Assembly (NCBI RefSeq): GCF_013167215.1
Contig: NZ_JABJWY010000016.1
Location: forward strand, 134-64,133
Reading direction: 5' to 3'
Source of the DNA: Sphingobacterium prati
Lineage (GTDB): Bacteria > Bacteroidota > Bacteroidia > Sphingobacteriales > Sphingobacteriaceae
DNA length: 64,000 nucleotides
Each line of letters opens with the position of its first letter. The stretch's first letter is position 1. This document shows, in pieces, positions 53,366 to 62,973 of this stretch. The position numbers and the translations under genes are program-made. The notes below the pieces were generated by a model. That model was not told the origin of the DNA, did not search any database, and saw only the letters and a program-made list of their open reading frames with translations.

Positions 53366-54748
53366 ATGACTTTAATTAAATCAATCTCAGGAATACGTGG
53401 TACGATAGGCGGTCGTGCAGGAGAAGGGCTTACGCCAATCGATATTGTTAAATTTACAGCTGCGTACGGAACAATCATTGTCAAGCAAAGTGGAATCAAG
53501 AAAATTGTGGTCGGAAGAGATGCCCGCATTTCTGGCGAAATGGTCAGCAATCTGGTTATCGGAACCTTACAAAGTATCGGTGTCGATGTGATTGATTTGG
53601 GATTGTCGACAACACCTACAGTCGAGATTGCTGTTCCCTTGGAAAAAGCCGCTGGCGGTATTATTCTGACAGCTTCGCATAATCCAGGGCAATGGAATGC
53701 ACTTAAACTGTTAAATGCTAAGGGTGAATTTATTTCGGATGCGGAAGGTCAGGAAGTATTGGCCCTCGGAGAATCCCTGGATTTTGATTTTTCAGCAGTA
53801 GAAGCACTTGGTTCAGTACACAAAGACTATTCCTACTTACAAAAACATATAGATGCTGTATTAGCCTTGGAATACGTCGATAAAGAGGCAATCAAAGCAG
53901 CCAACTTCAAAGTAGCTTTGGATGCGGTAAATAGTACTGGTGGAACATTTATTCCTGCATTGTTAGATGCTCTTGGTGTACAGACAATCTATAAAATCCA
54001 TTGTGAGCCCAATGGTAATTTTCCACATAACCCTGAGCCGTTAAAAGAACATTTGACCGATTTATCTGCTGCTGTAATCGAAAATAAAGCTGATTTAGGC
54101 ATTGCTGTCGATCCAGATGTGGATCGTTTGGTATTTATGATGGAAGACGGTGAGCTATTTGGTGAGGAATATACACTGGTGGCGGTTGCGGATTATCTCT
54201 TACAGCATAAAAAGGGTAATACTGTTTCCAATTTATCCTCTACACGTGCCTTGCGTGATGTGACCAAAGCGCATGGCGGCGAATATTATGCTGCAGCTGT
54301 TGGTGAAGTCAATGTGGTTACTAAAATGAAGGAAGTGGATGCGGTGATTGGTGGTGAAGGCAATGGTGGTGTCATTTATCCCGCATCGCATTATGGCCGC
54401 GACGCCTTGGTAGGTGTGGCTATTTTCTTGACGCACTTGGCTAAATTGGGCAAGAAAGCTTCGGAGTACCGAGCTTCACTACCACAATATTTCATGTCCA
54501 AAAATAAGATCACGTTGACACCGGAGTTGGATATTGATCATCTATTGGCTAAAATGGAAGAGAAATATCAAAACGAAGAGCACAGTACAATTGATGGCCT
54601 GAAGATAGACTTTGAAAATGAATGGGTGCATTTACGTAAATCCAATACCGAGCCAATCATTCGGATCTACTCCGAAGGCCCGACGCCCGAAGCTGCTGAG
54701 CAGATTGCACAAAAGATTATTCGCGAGATCGAAGAAATAATTAAATAA
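53366..54748 (+). CDS. glmM: Phosphoglucosamine mutase (GlmM-type phosphohexomutase)
   Basis: A 460-residue alpha-D-phosphohexomutase. The active-site serine is S104 in LTASHNPGQWN. Metal-binding DPDVDR and sugar-binding GGEGNGG are present, as is the phosphate-binding RKSNTEPIIRIYSE. In Bacteroidota this single protein is used for glmM function (glucosamine-6-P to glucosamine-1-P for peptidoglycan and LPS); related phosphomannomutases share all of these motifs. It is followed by a terminator. Housekeeping role. Confidence 0.92.
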   Translation: MTLIKSISGIRGTIGGRAGEGLTPIDIVKFTAAYGTIIVKQSGIKKIVVGRDARISGEMVSNLVIGTLQSIGVDVIDLGLSTTPTVEIAVPLEKAAGGIILTASHNPGQWNALKLLNAKGEFISDAEGQEVLALGESLDFDFSAVEALGSVHKDYSYLQKHIDAVLALEYVDKEAIKAANFKVALDAVNSTGGTFIPALLDALGVQTIYKIHCEPNGNFPHNPEPLKEHLTDLSAAVIENKADLGIAVDPDVDRLVFMMEDGELFGEEYTLVAVADYLLQHKKGNTVSNLSSTRALRDVTKAHGGEYYAAAVGEVNVVTKMKEVDAVIGGEGNGGVIYPASHYGRDALVGVAIFLTHLAKLGKKASEYRASLPQYFMSKNKITLTPELDIDHLLAKMEEKYQNEEHSTIDGLKIDFENEWVHLRKSNTEPIIRIYSEGPTPEAAEQIAQKIIREIEEIIK

Positions 54749-54780
54749 AAACAAAAAGCTGCATCTGCAGCTTTTTGTTT
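54749..54780. terminator. Terminator after glmM
   Basis: A 15-bp stem, AAACAAAAAGCTGCA with its complement around a 2-base TC loop, directly after the glmM stop codon. Confidence 0.85.
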
Positions 54781-54833
54781 TATGATCTAAATGGAAATAT
54801 ATTTCCACAAATTAAAACATGTTATCATAATTT

Positions 54834-56909
54834 ATGATTAAAAAGACTTTTATTGCGATTTATTGTTTTTTTTGTCTGGTGTTATTTACAGTTCCTTTAA
54901 AGGCGCAGGGGCCGGTAGATACGATCAATGCGACTTTGGATGCCTGGCATAAATCTTCTGGTGAAGTGAAGTTTGGTCCTTTTGTCAACTCGCTGGCAGC
55001 GGATGCAGTGATATTGGGCACAGACCGGCAAGAACGTTGGGATAAAAACCATAGCGACGCTTTCTCAGAACGGTATTTTAATCCTAAATACGGATGGAAC
55101 TATACTTATCAGCATAGGGATATCCGTTTTAATGCCGATAGTACGGTTGCCTGGTTTGATGAAACCTTTAACATCAATACCAAATTCTTTCGCGGCACTG
55201 GTGTCATGAGCAAGATTGCTGGTGATTGGAAGATCAGGCAGTATAGCCTATCGCTGCTTACACCTTATCAGGATGTTAAATCTGCCGTAGATGGAAAGCT
55301 GGGACAAAAGATACATAATAACCTACTGCTGGTCATGGTGCTGTTTTTCTTTATGGCGATGTTATTTGTACTCAGCCAACGGTTAAAGATATCTTATCCC
55401 ATCTTATTGGTTATTGGCGGCTTGGGTATTTCCCTCATTCCTGGAGCACCGGTAATCAGTATAGATCCTGATATTGTTTTTTTGGTATTTTTACCGCCAT
55501 TACTCTTTGAAGCAGCCTGGTATACCAATTGGGGGAATTTTTTGAAATGGCGCCGGTCTATTTTTATTATGGGATTCGGCCTCGTGTTTTTCACTTCCTT
55601 GGCGATTGCCTATTTTTCCGTAAGTATTATTCCGGGATTTACCTTAGCGCTGGGCTTTTTGCTGGGTGGTATAATTTCTCCACCAGATGCCGTCGCTGCA
55701 AGTTCGGTGTTAAAGGGAGTGAGTATACCTAAACGCGGCATTGCGATCCTGGAAGGAGAGAGCCTGGTTAATGATGCGGCCTCTTTGACGGTGTTTCGGT
55801 TTGCGTCTATCGCTATTCTAACGGGCCAATTTGCAATGGGAACAGCAACAACGCAATTTCTTGTCCTGTCCGTCATGGGTGTTGTTGTTGGACTTGTCAT
55901 TGGCCATATCTTATACTTCTTTTTGCGTTACGTAGCTAAGTCCTCCAGCATATCAACGCCCATTACCTTGATTGCCCCATACTTGATGTATATCGTCGCC
56001 GAGCATTTTGAGTGGTCAGGAGTTCTGGCAGTCGTCAGTGGCGGCTTATTCCTTTCCTTCCGGGCAGGTGACTACTTGAACTATCATACCCGTATTCAAA
56101 CCAAGGAGGTATGGGCAACTGTGGGCTTTTTGTTAAATGGCTTTGTTTTTATCCTAATCGGGCTCGAACTTCCCGTCATCATTAATGGCCTGGGTGAATA
56201 TTCCATGGAAGAAGCCATCGATTATTCCCTAGCGATCTGCGTTATTGTCATTGTACTACGTTTGGTAGCGGTCTATCTTTCTGCCTTTGTGCCACGCTTA
56301 TTGTTCAAACGTGTCCGGACCAAAGAAAAGGGGCCTGGATGGAAGCTGCCTTTGGTCGTAGGTTGGGCCGGTATGCGGGGCGTTGTTTCGCTTGCCTCAG
56401 CCCTGGCCATTCCCCTGACCTTATATGACGGTACAGCTTTTCCTCATCGTAACCTTATTTTGTTTATCACTTTTGTGGTGATCCTGGTCACGTTGGTCTT
56501 TCAAGGGCTTACATTGCCCCTGTTGATTAAATTAATAAAAATTGATGAAGTTGATGAGCAGGTGTCAGTCGAAGAACAGATTGACGAGATCCGTGTCAGG
56601 CTTGGTAAGGATTGTATTGCTTATCTCGACAAGCATTATGCCAAGGAAATGATGGAGTCTGAAACCATAGCACGGGTGAAAGAGCAGCTTATCCGTAGTG
56701 TGAATGCTTCCGAACGTGCGAAGGAAGAGGATACCCGGGCGCAACTCTCAGCTGTACGGGGGTTATATAACAAAATTATGCTGGAAATTCTTGCTTTGCG
56801 TCGCGATGGATTAGCGAAGATGAAAGAGAGCAAAGAATATGATAGCGATGTAATCAAAGAACTGGAATATTCTTTAGATCTGGAAGAGTCGCGGCTGTCA
56901 CGCAGATAA
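54834..56909 (+). CDS. Na+/H+ antiporter (CPA1) with an exported N-terminal SnoaL-like domain
   Basis: A 691-residue protein. Residues 1-24 form a signal sequence (ending PLKAQ), followed by a SnoaL/DUF4440-like cone domain (about 26-145, with VILGTDRQERWDKNHSDAF and GTGVMSKIAGDWKIRQYSLS). Then about twelve membrane segments start at residue 160 and carry the CPA1 motif LEGESLVNDAAS and SPPDAVAASSVL. A long cytoplasmic tail (about 570-691) is helical and charged. CPA1 antiporters exchange Na+ or K+ for H+. The extra domain is in the periplasm if the signal sequence is used, which is unusual. No neighbour shares its transcript. Confidence 0.88.
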   Translation: MIKKTFIAIYCFFCLVLFTVPLKAQGPVDTINATLDAWHKSSGEVKFGPFVNSLAADAVILGTDRQERWDKNHSDAFSERYFNPKYGWNYTYQHRDIRFNADSTVAWFDETFNINTKFFRGTGVMSKIAGDWKIRQYSLSLLTPYQDVKSAVDGKLGQKIHNNLLLVMVLFFFMAMLFVLSQRLKISYPILLVIGGLGISLIPGAPVISIDPDIVFLVFLPPLLFEAAWYTNWGNFLKWRRSIFIMGFGLVFFTSLAIAYFSVSIIPGFTLALGFLLGGIISPPDAVAASSVLKGVSIPKRGIAILEGESLVNDAASLTVFRFASIAILTGQFAMGTATTQFLVLSVMGVVVGLVIGHILYFFLRYVAKSSSISTPITLIAPYLMYIVAEHFEWSGVLAVVSGGLFLSFRAGDYLNYHTRIQTKEVWATVGFLLNGFVFILIGLELPVIINGLGEYSMEEAIDYSLAICVIVIVLRLVAVYLSAFVPRLLFKRVRTKEKGPGWKLPLVVGWAGMRGVVSLASALAIPLTLYDGTAFPHRNLILFITFVVILVTLVFQGLTLPLLIKLIKIDEVDEQVSVEEQIDEIRVRLGKDCIAYLDKHYAKEMMESETIARVKEQLIRSVNASERAKEEDTRAQLSAVRGLYNKIMLEILALRRDGLAKMKESKEYDSDVIKELEYSLDLEESRLSRR

Positions 56910-56971
56910 GCTGATTAACCGGAAAAAAGACTTCAGGTACCTCACATTCGGTACCAAAAGCAGGAAGCTCA

Positions 56972-57014
56972 AAAAATAGCAAGGTTGACCTATTGGACCA
57001 ACCTTGCTATTTTT
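56972..57014. terminator. Hairpin overlapping the end of the Ycf48-like gene
   Basis: A 16-bp stem, AAAAATAGCAAGGTTG and its complement around an 11-base loop. The right arm forms the last codons of the minus-strand gene, and the stop codon lies in the loop. On both strands it is flanked by A or T runs. Confidence 0.75.
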
Positions 57015-58012
57015 CCTTTATCCCCGGCCAGAAAAACAGCTTTCCCTTTTTTTGCTTTTTGTACCGCATTGTAGCTTTCTGGGGAAATGTTATGCCATGT
57101 TTTTCCCTGATCATCTGATAGGTCAGTTCCAGAGGTTCCGGTGCAGATAAGCTGTTTGCTTGAAAGATAAATCACTGCTGACTTAAAGCCCGATATAGGC
57201 TGACTTGATGCCTGCCAGGTTTTGCCACCATCATGGGTCAGAAAACAGGCTTTTTCGCTGTTTCTGTCATTCCGGTAATCTCCACCGACGACGATGCCGT
57301 TTTTTTGCGAACGAAATGCAATGGAAAAAGGTCCGGTAGTATTTTGTCCCTGCACGATTGGGCAGCTGTAACGCTGCCAGGTCTCGCCTTGATCGCTGCT
57401 GCTGTAAATATTTGACACCGTTCCGCCTGTTGCGATCCAGAAATCCCCCGTCGGCAGACTAAAGATAGAGGTACCGCTGGCTGCAAAACCAGCCTCGCCA
57501 TCCGCGATGGTGTATGTTAGGTTGACGGATATATCCTTCCAGGTCTGTCCAAAATCTATCGTCTTCAATAGCGGCATCTTTCCATTGATAGCATCACCAA
57601 ATGCGATTCCAATACCTTTGGAAGTGAAGGAGAATCCATCGTAGAATATTTCGGGACGAGTATCTTTCAGAACCTCCTTCCAGCTTCTGCCCGCGTCAGT
57701 CGTGCGAAGTATTAAAGCCGGAGAACCAGCAGAGATAATGAGCGCCTCATTTTCATCGAAGGCTTCAATATCCCTAAAGTCGATCTTTTCATAACCAATG
57801 GGGTTCACCCATTGCCAGTTTTTTCCGGCATCGGTGCTCAGGCCGACTGTGCCATTGCTTCCACTGATCCAGATTGTTTGATCATCGACGACGTTCAATC
57901 CACGATAGCTGCTGTTCCGTTCTTGATTCAACAGCTGAATCGTATTTTTTTGTGCGGATAAAGTTTCGGTCAGAAAGATCTGAATGAAGAAGAAAAAAAA
58001 GAATGGTTTCAT
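56990..58012 (-). CDS. Secreted Ycf48-like / BNR-repeat beta-propeller protein
   Basis: A 340-residue protein with a signal peptide about 1-20 (ending LSAQ). The rest has at least five repeated blades of about 45 residues, each with S/T-x-D-x-G-x-(T/N)-W patterns: STDAGKNWQW, TTDAGRSWKE, TIDFGQTWKD, SSDQGETWQR, THDGGKTWQA and SDDQGKTWHN. These are the hallmarks of sialidase BNR and Ycf48-like propellers, often annotated as oxidoreductase in Bacteroidota. No catalytic residues are recognised. It is probably located outside the inner membrane. Confidence 0.85.
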   Translation of the reverse strand: MKPFFFFFFIQIFLTETLSAQKNTIQLLNQERNSSYRGLNVVDDQTIWISGSNGTVGLSTDAGKNWQWVNPIGYEKIDFRDIEAFDENEALIISAGSPALILRTTDAGRSWKEVLKDTRPEIFYDGFSFTSKGIGIAFGDAINGKMPLLKTIDFGQTWKDISVNLTYTIADGEAGFAASGTSIFSLPTGDFWIATGGTVSNIYSSSDQGETWQRYSCPIVQGQNTTGPFSIAFRSQKNGIVVGGDYRNDRNSEKACFLTHDGGKTWQASSQPISGFKSAVIYLSSKQLICTGTSGTDLSDDQGKTWHNISPESYNAVQKAKKGKAVFLAGDKGKIARLVQ

Positions 58013-58201
58013 GTGGTTATACTAGTTATTGCAGTAAATTCAGCCCTATAAGTACATTTAATTCTGTTATATAATTGCAGCAAGTCTATTTGCGTTAAAT
58101 TCGACGGTATTATTGCATAATTCTGTTCGCATTGATACAGTAAATCTACCTATATTATTTTGACAAATCTAAGTCTTATTTCGATAAATCACTGCCTCTT
58201 C

Positions 58202-58647
58202 TCATTCTCCTGCGCCCTTTTTTAAGATTGTTTTGCGTAATAGCAGAAAACCGACCGTCATTTTTCTGGGTGATTTAAAATAGGGGATACTCAATACCAC
58301 GAGCAGCGATATACAGGCCGATGTCTCCAATGCACCGCCATAGCCATTGAAAAACTTGCTGGTGTTGAGTAAGATGGTCGTGAAGATCACACCCGCTAAG
58401 CCGAGGCCAAAATAAGTAGAGAGCGTGTTTTGGAAACCATACCGATAAAGGATGCTCCGATAAATATGGCCGGAATATATTGTGTTAGATACTTGGACAA
58501 TAGCTGTGGAAAGAAACTTAAGAAAGCAGATACAATCAACGTCAATAGGGCAGAGGATCGCACAGCCCCCTGTTTGTATCGGGCATTGACATAGTATGTC
58601 GCTGTACTTCCAATAATTCCGACAAGGTATAGCATAAATGTTTTCAT
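58202..58647 (-). pseudogene. Small membrane protein of the lacI-linked pair, frameshifted
   Basis: Starts MKTFMLYLVGIIGSTATYYVNA and runs in one frame to GMVSK, then continues in another frame as NTLSTYFGLGLAGVIFTTIL to the stop at 58202. Adding one base in the A run (TTTT at 58428-58431 on the plus strand) gives a coherent 148-residue protein with about four membrane segments. It is clearly related to the upstream protein at 58649: both share PA-x-I-x-x-G-(A/S)-F-(V/I)-GM and a later (F/L)NG-x-GG motif. The start codon is one base after the upstream stop codon. Function unknown; could be an active gene with a sequence error. Confidence 0.65.
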
Positions 58648-58648
58648 G

Positions 58649-58960
58649 TTATTTGAAAAGATAGAGCAATAAATAGGTTAGTGAAACACCTAAAAAAGCC
58701 AATGTGCCGAGTTTGCCACCGACCCCATTGAGTAGACTTTTTGAAATGACCAGAAAGACTGCTGTGAACACGCTTGCGGTCAGAATAAAAGAAAAGCCAT
58801 GTGCAACTTGTGAATTGGACATGCCTACGAAAGCGCCACAATAGATGGCCGCGGGAAGATGAGCGAGATAGCTGGAGCCTTTGTTGATATTCGGGATAAA
58901 CGATGCTAATGTTCCCGTCAGTGCGGCGCCCAGGACAGGGCCAAGACCAAAGGTATTAAT
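58649..58960 (-). CDS. Small membrane protein of the lacI-linked pair, no standard start codon
   Basis: An open frame of about 103 codons, INTFGLGPVLGAALTG to LLLYLFK, with three hydrophobic segments and a conserved PAAIYCGAFVGM motif also present in the downstream partner. There is no ATG, GTG or TTG near its beginning. The first possible codon is ATT at 58960, which overlaps the last base of the lacI stop codon in TAATT. It could start at ATT, be truncated, or have suffered a sequence change of TAATG. It belongs to a minus-strand unit lacI, this gene, the frameshifted gene. Confidence 0.55.
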   Translation of the reverse strand: MNTFGLGPVLGAALTGTLASFIPNINKGSSYLAHLPAAIYCGAFVGMSNSQVAHGFSFILTASVFTAVFLVISKSLLNGVGGKLGTLAFLGVSLTYLLLYLFK

Positions 58961-59982
58961 TATTTGTCTATTCCGCCGGTAGATTTTCTTTTTATCAGGA
59001 TCGGGTCAAGCACAACCTGCTGAATATCCGCATAGGGATCCTTTTGTTTGACCATTTTTAGAAAGAGTTTGGCACATTCTTCTCCCATTTTATTTGCCTG
59101 TTGATCGATACTGGACAAGGTCGGTGTAATAAACGAAGAGAAAGTCTGATTCGCAAAACCAATCACACCCGTTTTGGGGATATCGATCTTGGCGGTTTTA
59201 AGCGCTTGAATTATGCCCACAGCAGTAAAGTCGTCTCCACCAATAATGGCATCCGGCTTGATGGAAGATTGCAAGATCTGCTGAGTTCCTTTTACTCCCG
59301 CTTCAATAGAAAGCTCACCCCGGACAATGAGCTCATCCAGCTGAGGGAGATGAGCTTCTTTCAAAGCAGCTTCAAAACCACTAAAACGATCCCGAAAAAT
59401 AGCAATTTCTTTGTTGGTGGTGATAAATCCAATTTTTTTATAACCTTGTTCGATCAGATGCATGGTCGCGAGATAGCCTGCTTCAAAGTCATTCAGCTTG
59501 ACGACAGGAGCCGCAATATCCTTGTGTGTACGGTCAAAGATAATCAAGCGCTTGCCTTGTTTGATAACTTCTTGAAAATGTTCAATTTGTTGGGTTTCCA
59601 GAGAAAGGGAAGCGATGATTCCGTCAACCTGAGCCTCCAATAAGGTCTTTACGCCATTTACTTCATCCATATAGGATTCGTTCGACTGATAGAGCAGCAG
59701 GCTATAATGATGTTTCTTTAATTCTTTTTCAATACTGTGAACAGCTTCCGCAAAAAAATGGATTTGCATCGTAGGGACGATAACGCCAATGGTATTGGAC
59801 TTGCCCGAAGAGAGTGAAGAGGCAATTTTATTAACACTGTAATTGAGCTCTTTCGCCTTCGCCAGGACCAGCTGCCGTGTAGCATCACTGATCGTAGGTA
59901 CATTATTCAAAGCACGGGACACCGTTGAAACCGTGATTCCAAGCGCTCGTGCAATATCATAAATCGTTGTTTTTTTATTCAC
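58960..59982 (-). CDS. LacI family transcriptional regulator, probable xylose-operon repressor
   Basis: A 340-residue LacI-type repressor with a GTG start. The helix-turn-helix is at about 4-25 (TIYDIARALGITVSTVSRALN), the hinge at about 45-60 (NKIASSLSSGKSNTIG) and the periplasmic-binding-like sensor domain over 62-330. It diverges from xylB, and the 123-base gap between them has a LacI-type palindrome over the xylB transcription start. The predicted effector is D-xylose or xylulose. Its 3' end overlaps the following small membrane protein. Confidence 0.93.
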   Translation of the reverse strand: MNKKTTIYDIARALGITVSTVSRALNNVPTISDATRQLVLAKAKELNYSVNKIASSLSSGKSNTIGVIVPTMQIHFFAEAVHSIEKELKKHHYSLLLYQSNESYMDEVNGVKTLLEAQVDGIIASLSLETQQIEHFQEVIKQGKRLIIFDRTHKDIAAPVVKLNDFEAGYLATMHLIEQGYKKIGFITTNKEIAIFRDRFSGFEAALKEAHLPQLDELIVRGELSIEAGVKGTQQILQSSIKPDAIIGGDDFTAVGIIQALKTAKIDIPKTGVIGFANQTFSSFITPTLSSIDQQANKMGEECAKLFLKMVKQKDPYADIQQVVLDPILIKRKSTGGIDK

Positions 59983-60011
59983 GCCCCAAAGTAAATAATT
60001 TTATTGAATAT

Positions 60012-60043
60012 TTTGGAAAATTCAGAAACATATCCTACTTTTA
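60012..60043 (+). promoter_or_regulatory. Complete Bacteroidota promoter for xylB
   Basis: TTTG at 60012-60015, a 20-base spacer, and TACTTTTA at 60036-60043 (TAnnTTTG with one mismatch). It is the best-formed promoter pair in the window. Confidence 0.65.
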
Positions 60044-60057
60044 TGCAACCGGTTGCA
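60044..60057. promoter_or_regulatory. LacI-type operator over the xylB transcription start
   Basis: TGCAACCGGTTGCA, a perfect 14-bp palindrome with central CCGG, directly after the -7 element. A bound LacI repressor would block the polymerase. It is 48 bases before the xylB start codon. Confidence 0.75.
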
Positions 60058-60105
60058 ATGTTGTTTCCGCTTATTGTTTTAAATAACCAGTTTTAAAAAA
60101 ATCAG

Positions 60106-61590
60106 ATGTATTTTTTAGGTATAGATGTTGGTACTTCTTCGGTCAAAGTTTCGATTGTCGAAGCATCCTCACAACGAAAAGTCTGTTCAGCGCAGTATCC
60201 TGCTGTTGAAGCTGCGATTAATTCGCCACAACCCAATTGGGCAGAGCAGGATCCCCTGGATTGGTGGGCCTATTTCAAGCAGGCACTATCCAAGGCAAAT
60301 GCCACGGGACTGTACGATCCGAAACAAATTACGGCGATAGGTATAGCCTATCAGATGCATGGCCTTGTTGTCGTCGACAAAAATCAGCAGGTATTGCGCA
60401 ATGCAATTATCTGGTGTGACAGCCGGGCTGTTACCTTGGGTAATAAAGCGTTTGAAGAGATCGGAAAAGAATTCAATCTGAAGCACCATCTCAATTCTCC
60501 GGGTAATTTCACCGCTTCCAAGCTGGCTTGGGTTAAGGCGAATGAGCCCGAAATCTATCAGCGAATTGATAAGATCATGCTTCCGGGCGATTTTATTGCC
60601 ATGAAACTTTCGGGGACGATCAGTACATCCATTTCTGCATTATCGGAAGGTGTGTTTTGGGATTTTCAACAAAATGAGCTGTCAACTACGCTGATGGACT
60701 ATTACGGTTTTGATCCCAAGCTGATTCCGTCAATATTACCTGTTTTTGCCGAGCATGGTCAAATCAAGAAAGCAGTGGCCGAAGAACTGGGGCTTTCATC
60801 CACAGTGACCATCAACTATAAGGCCGGAGATCAACCAAATAATGCGCTTTCATTGAATGTATTACAACCCGGTGAAGTAGCAGCCACAGCGGGTACATCA
60901 GGTGTGATCTACGGGGTGAGCGATCAGCTGATTGCCGATCGGGAATCCCGAGTCAATACATTTGCCCATGTCAACTATCGGAATGATGAGATTCGGACCG
61001 GCGTATTGCTCTGTATCAATGGTACCGGGATTATGAACAGCTGGGGCAGGAAACTTTTGGGAAAAGATTTATCCTACGATCAGATCAATGCCATGGCGGC
61101 TACTTCGCCGATTGGGAGCAAAGGCTTGCAGGTTATTCCCTTTGGCAATGGTGCCGAACGCATGTTGAATAACCAACTGGTAGGTGCTTCGATCTCATCC
61201 ATTGACCTGAATAGACATGAAACATCCGATATCTTACGGGCTATTCAGGAAGGGATTGCCTTTGCCTTTCGCTATGGCTTGGATATTATGCGTGAGAATG
61301 GCCTGTATCCACAGATGATCCGTGCCGGCAATGCCAATTTATTTTTAAGTCCGGTATTCCGTGACGCATTCGTAGGAGCGACTAATGTTCCCGTAGAAGT
61401 ATACGATCATGACGGCAGTGTTGGGGCAGCCATGGGTGCAGGAATCGGTAATGGTTATTATGCGAATTTCACGGAAGCTTTTAAGTCTTTGAAACCTGTG
61501 TATACCGTGGAGCCCCAACATGTGGAACAATACGAAGAAAATTATCAACAATGGAAGGAAATATTAAAAATTAAAATCAATACCAAATAA
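60106..61590 (+). CDS. xylB: Xylulokinase
   Basis: A 494-residue FGGY-family sugar kinase that phosphorylates D-xylulose. [14 protein letters not shown] at the N-terminus binds phosphate, [11 protein letters not shown] is the FGGY signature region, and [11 protein letters not shown] and the C-terminal [15 protein letters not shown] are typical of xylulokinase. It is the first gene of the xylose operon, after the operator. xylA starts two bases after its stop codon. Confidence 0.95.
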   Translation: MYFLGIDVGTSSVKVSIVEASSQRKVCSAQYPAVEAAINSPQPNWAEQDPLDWWAYFKQALSKANATGLYDPKQITAIGIAYQMHGLVVVDKNQQVLRNAIIWCDSRAVTLGNKAFEEIGKEFNLKHHLNSPGNFTASKLAWVKANEPEIYQRIDKIMLPGDFIAMKLSGTISTSISALSEGVFWDFQQNELSTTLMDYYGFDPKLIPSILPVFAEHGQIKKAVAEELGLSSTVTINYKAGDQPNNALSLNVLQPGEVAATAGTSGVIYGVSDQLIADRESRVNTFAHVNYRNDEIRTGVLLCINGTGIMNSWGRKLLGKDLSYDQINAMAATSPIGSKGLQVIPFGNGAERMLNNQLVGASISSIDLNRHETSDILRAIQEGIAFAFRYGLDIMRENGLYPQMIRAGNANLFLSPVFRDAFVGATNVPVEVYDHDGSVGAAMGAGIGNGYYANFTEAFKSLKPVYTVEPQHVEQYEENYQQWKEILKIKINTK

Positions 61591-61592
61591 AA

Positions 61593-62921
61593 ATGAATAT
61601 TATTAAAGGACAAAAAGAGTTTTTCAAAGGGATCGCACAGATCGAATTTGAAGGAAAAGAAAGTAAAAATGCATTTGCTTTTCGTTATTATAATCCGAAG
61701 CAAGTGGTTGCGGGTAAAACCATGGAAGAGTATTTTAAGTTTGCCTGTTCCTATTGGCACTCGTTCAATGGTGATGGTTCGGATCCGTTCGGCGGTCCTA
61801 CGCACAAATTTCCTTGGGATGAGAGCCCAGATGCAATCACACGTGCAAAGGACAAAATGGATGCCGCTTTTGAATTTATCAGCAAAATGAATATTCCATA
61901 TTACTGTTTTCATGATGTGGACTTGGTAGATTATACCGACAATGTGCTGGAAAATGAAAAAAGATTGGCAACAATCGTGGATTACGCCAAAGAGAAACAG
62001 CAAGCGAGTGGCATCAAGCTGCTTTGGGGTACAGCCAATCTTTTTAGCCATAAGCGTTACATGAATGGAGCGGCAACCAACCCAGATTTTCAGGTATTGA
62101 CGCATGGTGCTGCACAGGTAAAAGCTGCATTGGATGCAACAATTGCCCTTGGTGGTGAAAACTATGTGTTCTGGGGTGGAAGAGAAGGTTATATGAGCTT
62201 GCTCAATACCAATATGAAACGTGAACAGGAGCATCTTGCCAAGTTTTTACACCTAGCGAAGGATTATGCGCGTAAAAATGGCTTCAAAGGCACATTCTTT
62301 ATCGAACCAAAGCCATGTGAACCGACCAAGCACCAATATGATTACGATGCTGCCACGGTGTTGGGTTTCTTAAGACAATATGATCTTTTGGACGATTTCA
62401 AACTCAATCTTGAAGTAAACCATGCTACCTTAGCAGGGCATACCTTCCAGCACGAGCTGCAGGTCGCGATTGATGCTGGAAAATTAGGCTCCATTGATGC
62501 CAACCGAGGTGATTATCAAAATGGCTGGGATACCGATCAATTTCCGAATGATATCAATGAATTGACTGAATCCCTGCTGATCATTTTAGAAGGTGGCGGC
62601 TTCCAGGGCGGAGGTGTTAATTTTGATGCCAAAATACGCCGCAATTCAACTGACCCGGCAGATTTATTCTATGCACATATCGGTGGAATGGATCTTTTCG
62701 CAAGAGCTTTGCTTACCGCCGAACGCATCTTGGAAGACTCTGAATACCGCAAAATACGGGCCGACCGTTATGCTTCGTTCGACAGTGGCAATGGGGCTTC
62801 TTTTGAGCAAGGAACCTTGACCTTAGAAGGCTTAAGGGATTTAGCAGTTGAGTTAGGTGAACCGCAAACGATTAGTGGTAGACAGGAGTATTTAGAAAAT
62901 TTGATCAATAGATATATATAG
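61593..62921 (+). CDS. xylA: Xylose isomerase
   Basis: A 442-residue class II xylose isomerase, the usual length. Metal-binding and catalytic residues are visible in [34 protein letters not shown] and [18 protein letters not shown]. It converts D-xylose to D-xylulose in the cytoplasm. It lies between xylB and the transporter, two bases after xylB. Firm assignment. Confidence 0.97.
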   Translation: MNIIKGQKEFFKGIAQIEFEGKESKNAFAFRYYNPKQVVAGKTMEEYFKFACSYWHSFNGDGSDPFGGPTHKFPWDESPDAITRAKDKMDAAFEFISKMNIPYYCFHDVDLVDYTDNVLENEKRLATIVDYAKEKQQASGIKLLWGTANLFSHKRYMNGAATNPDFQVLTHGAAQVKAALDATIALGGENYVFWGGREGYMSLLNTNMKREQEHLAKFLHLAKDYARKNGFKGTFFIEPKPCEPTKHQYDYDAATVLGFLRQYDLLDDFKLNLEVNHATLAGHTFQHELQVAIDAGKLGSIDANRGDYQNGWDTDQFPNDINELTESLLIILEGGGFQGGGVNFDAKIRRNSTDPADLFYAHIGGMDLFARALLTAERILEDSEYRKIRADRYASFDSGNGASFEQGTLTLEGLRDLAVELGEPQTISGRQEYLENLINRYI

Positions 62922-62973
62922 TTATTCAAAATATTTCTATATTAGGCGATCAAATTAAACCAATTACCAACAC

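Noticed and set aside
58644..58841. A 65-codon minus-strand frame with ATG (MWRFRRHVQFTS)
   Set aside because: It has a basic, unnatural composition. The frame one step over encodes the hydrophobic protein with motifs shared with its neighbour.
59101..59643. A 180-codon plus-strand frame antisense to the LacI gene
   Set aside because: A shadow of a well-supported coding gene; no family features.
61545..62234. A 229-codon minus-strand frame antisense to xylA
   Set aside because: It lies entirely within xylA and xylB, has a Cys- and His-rich unnatural composition and no domain.
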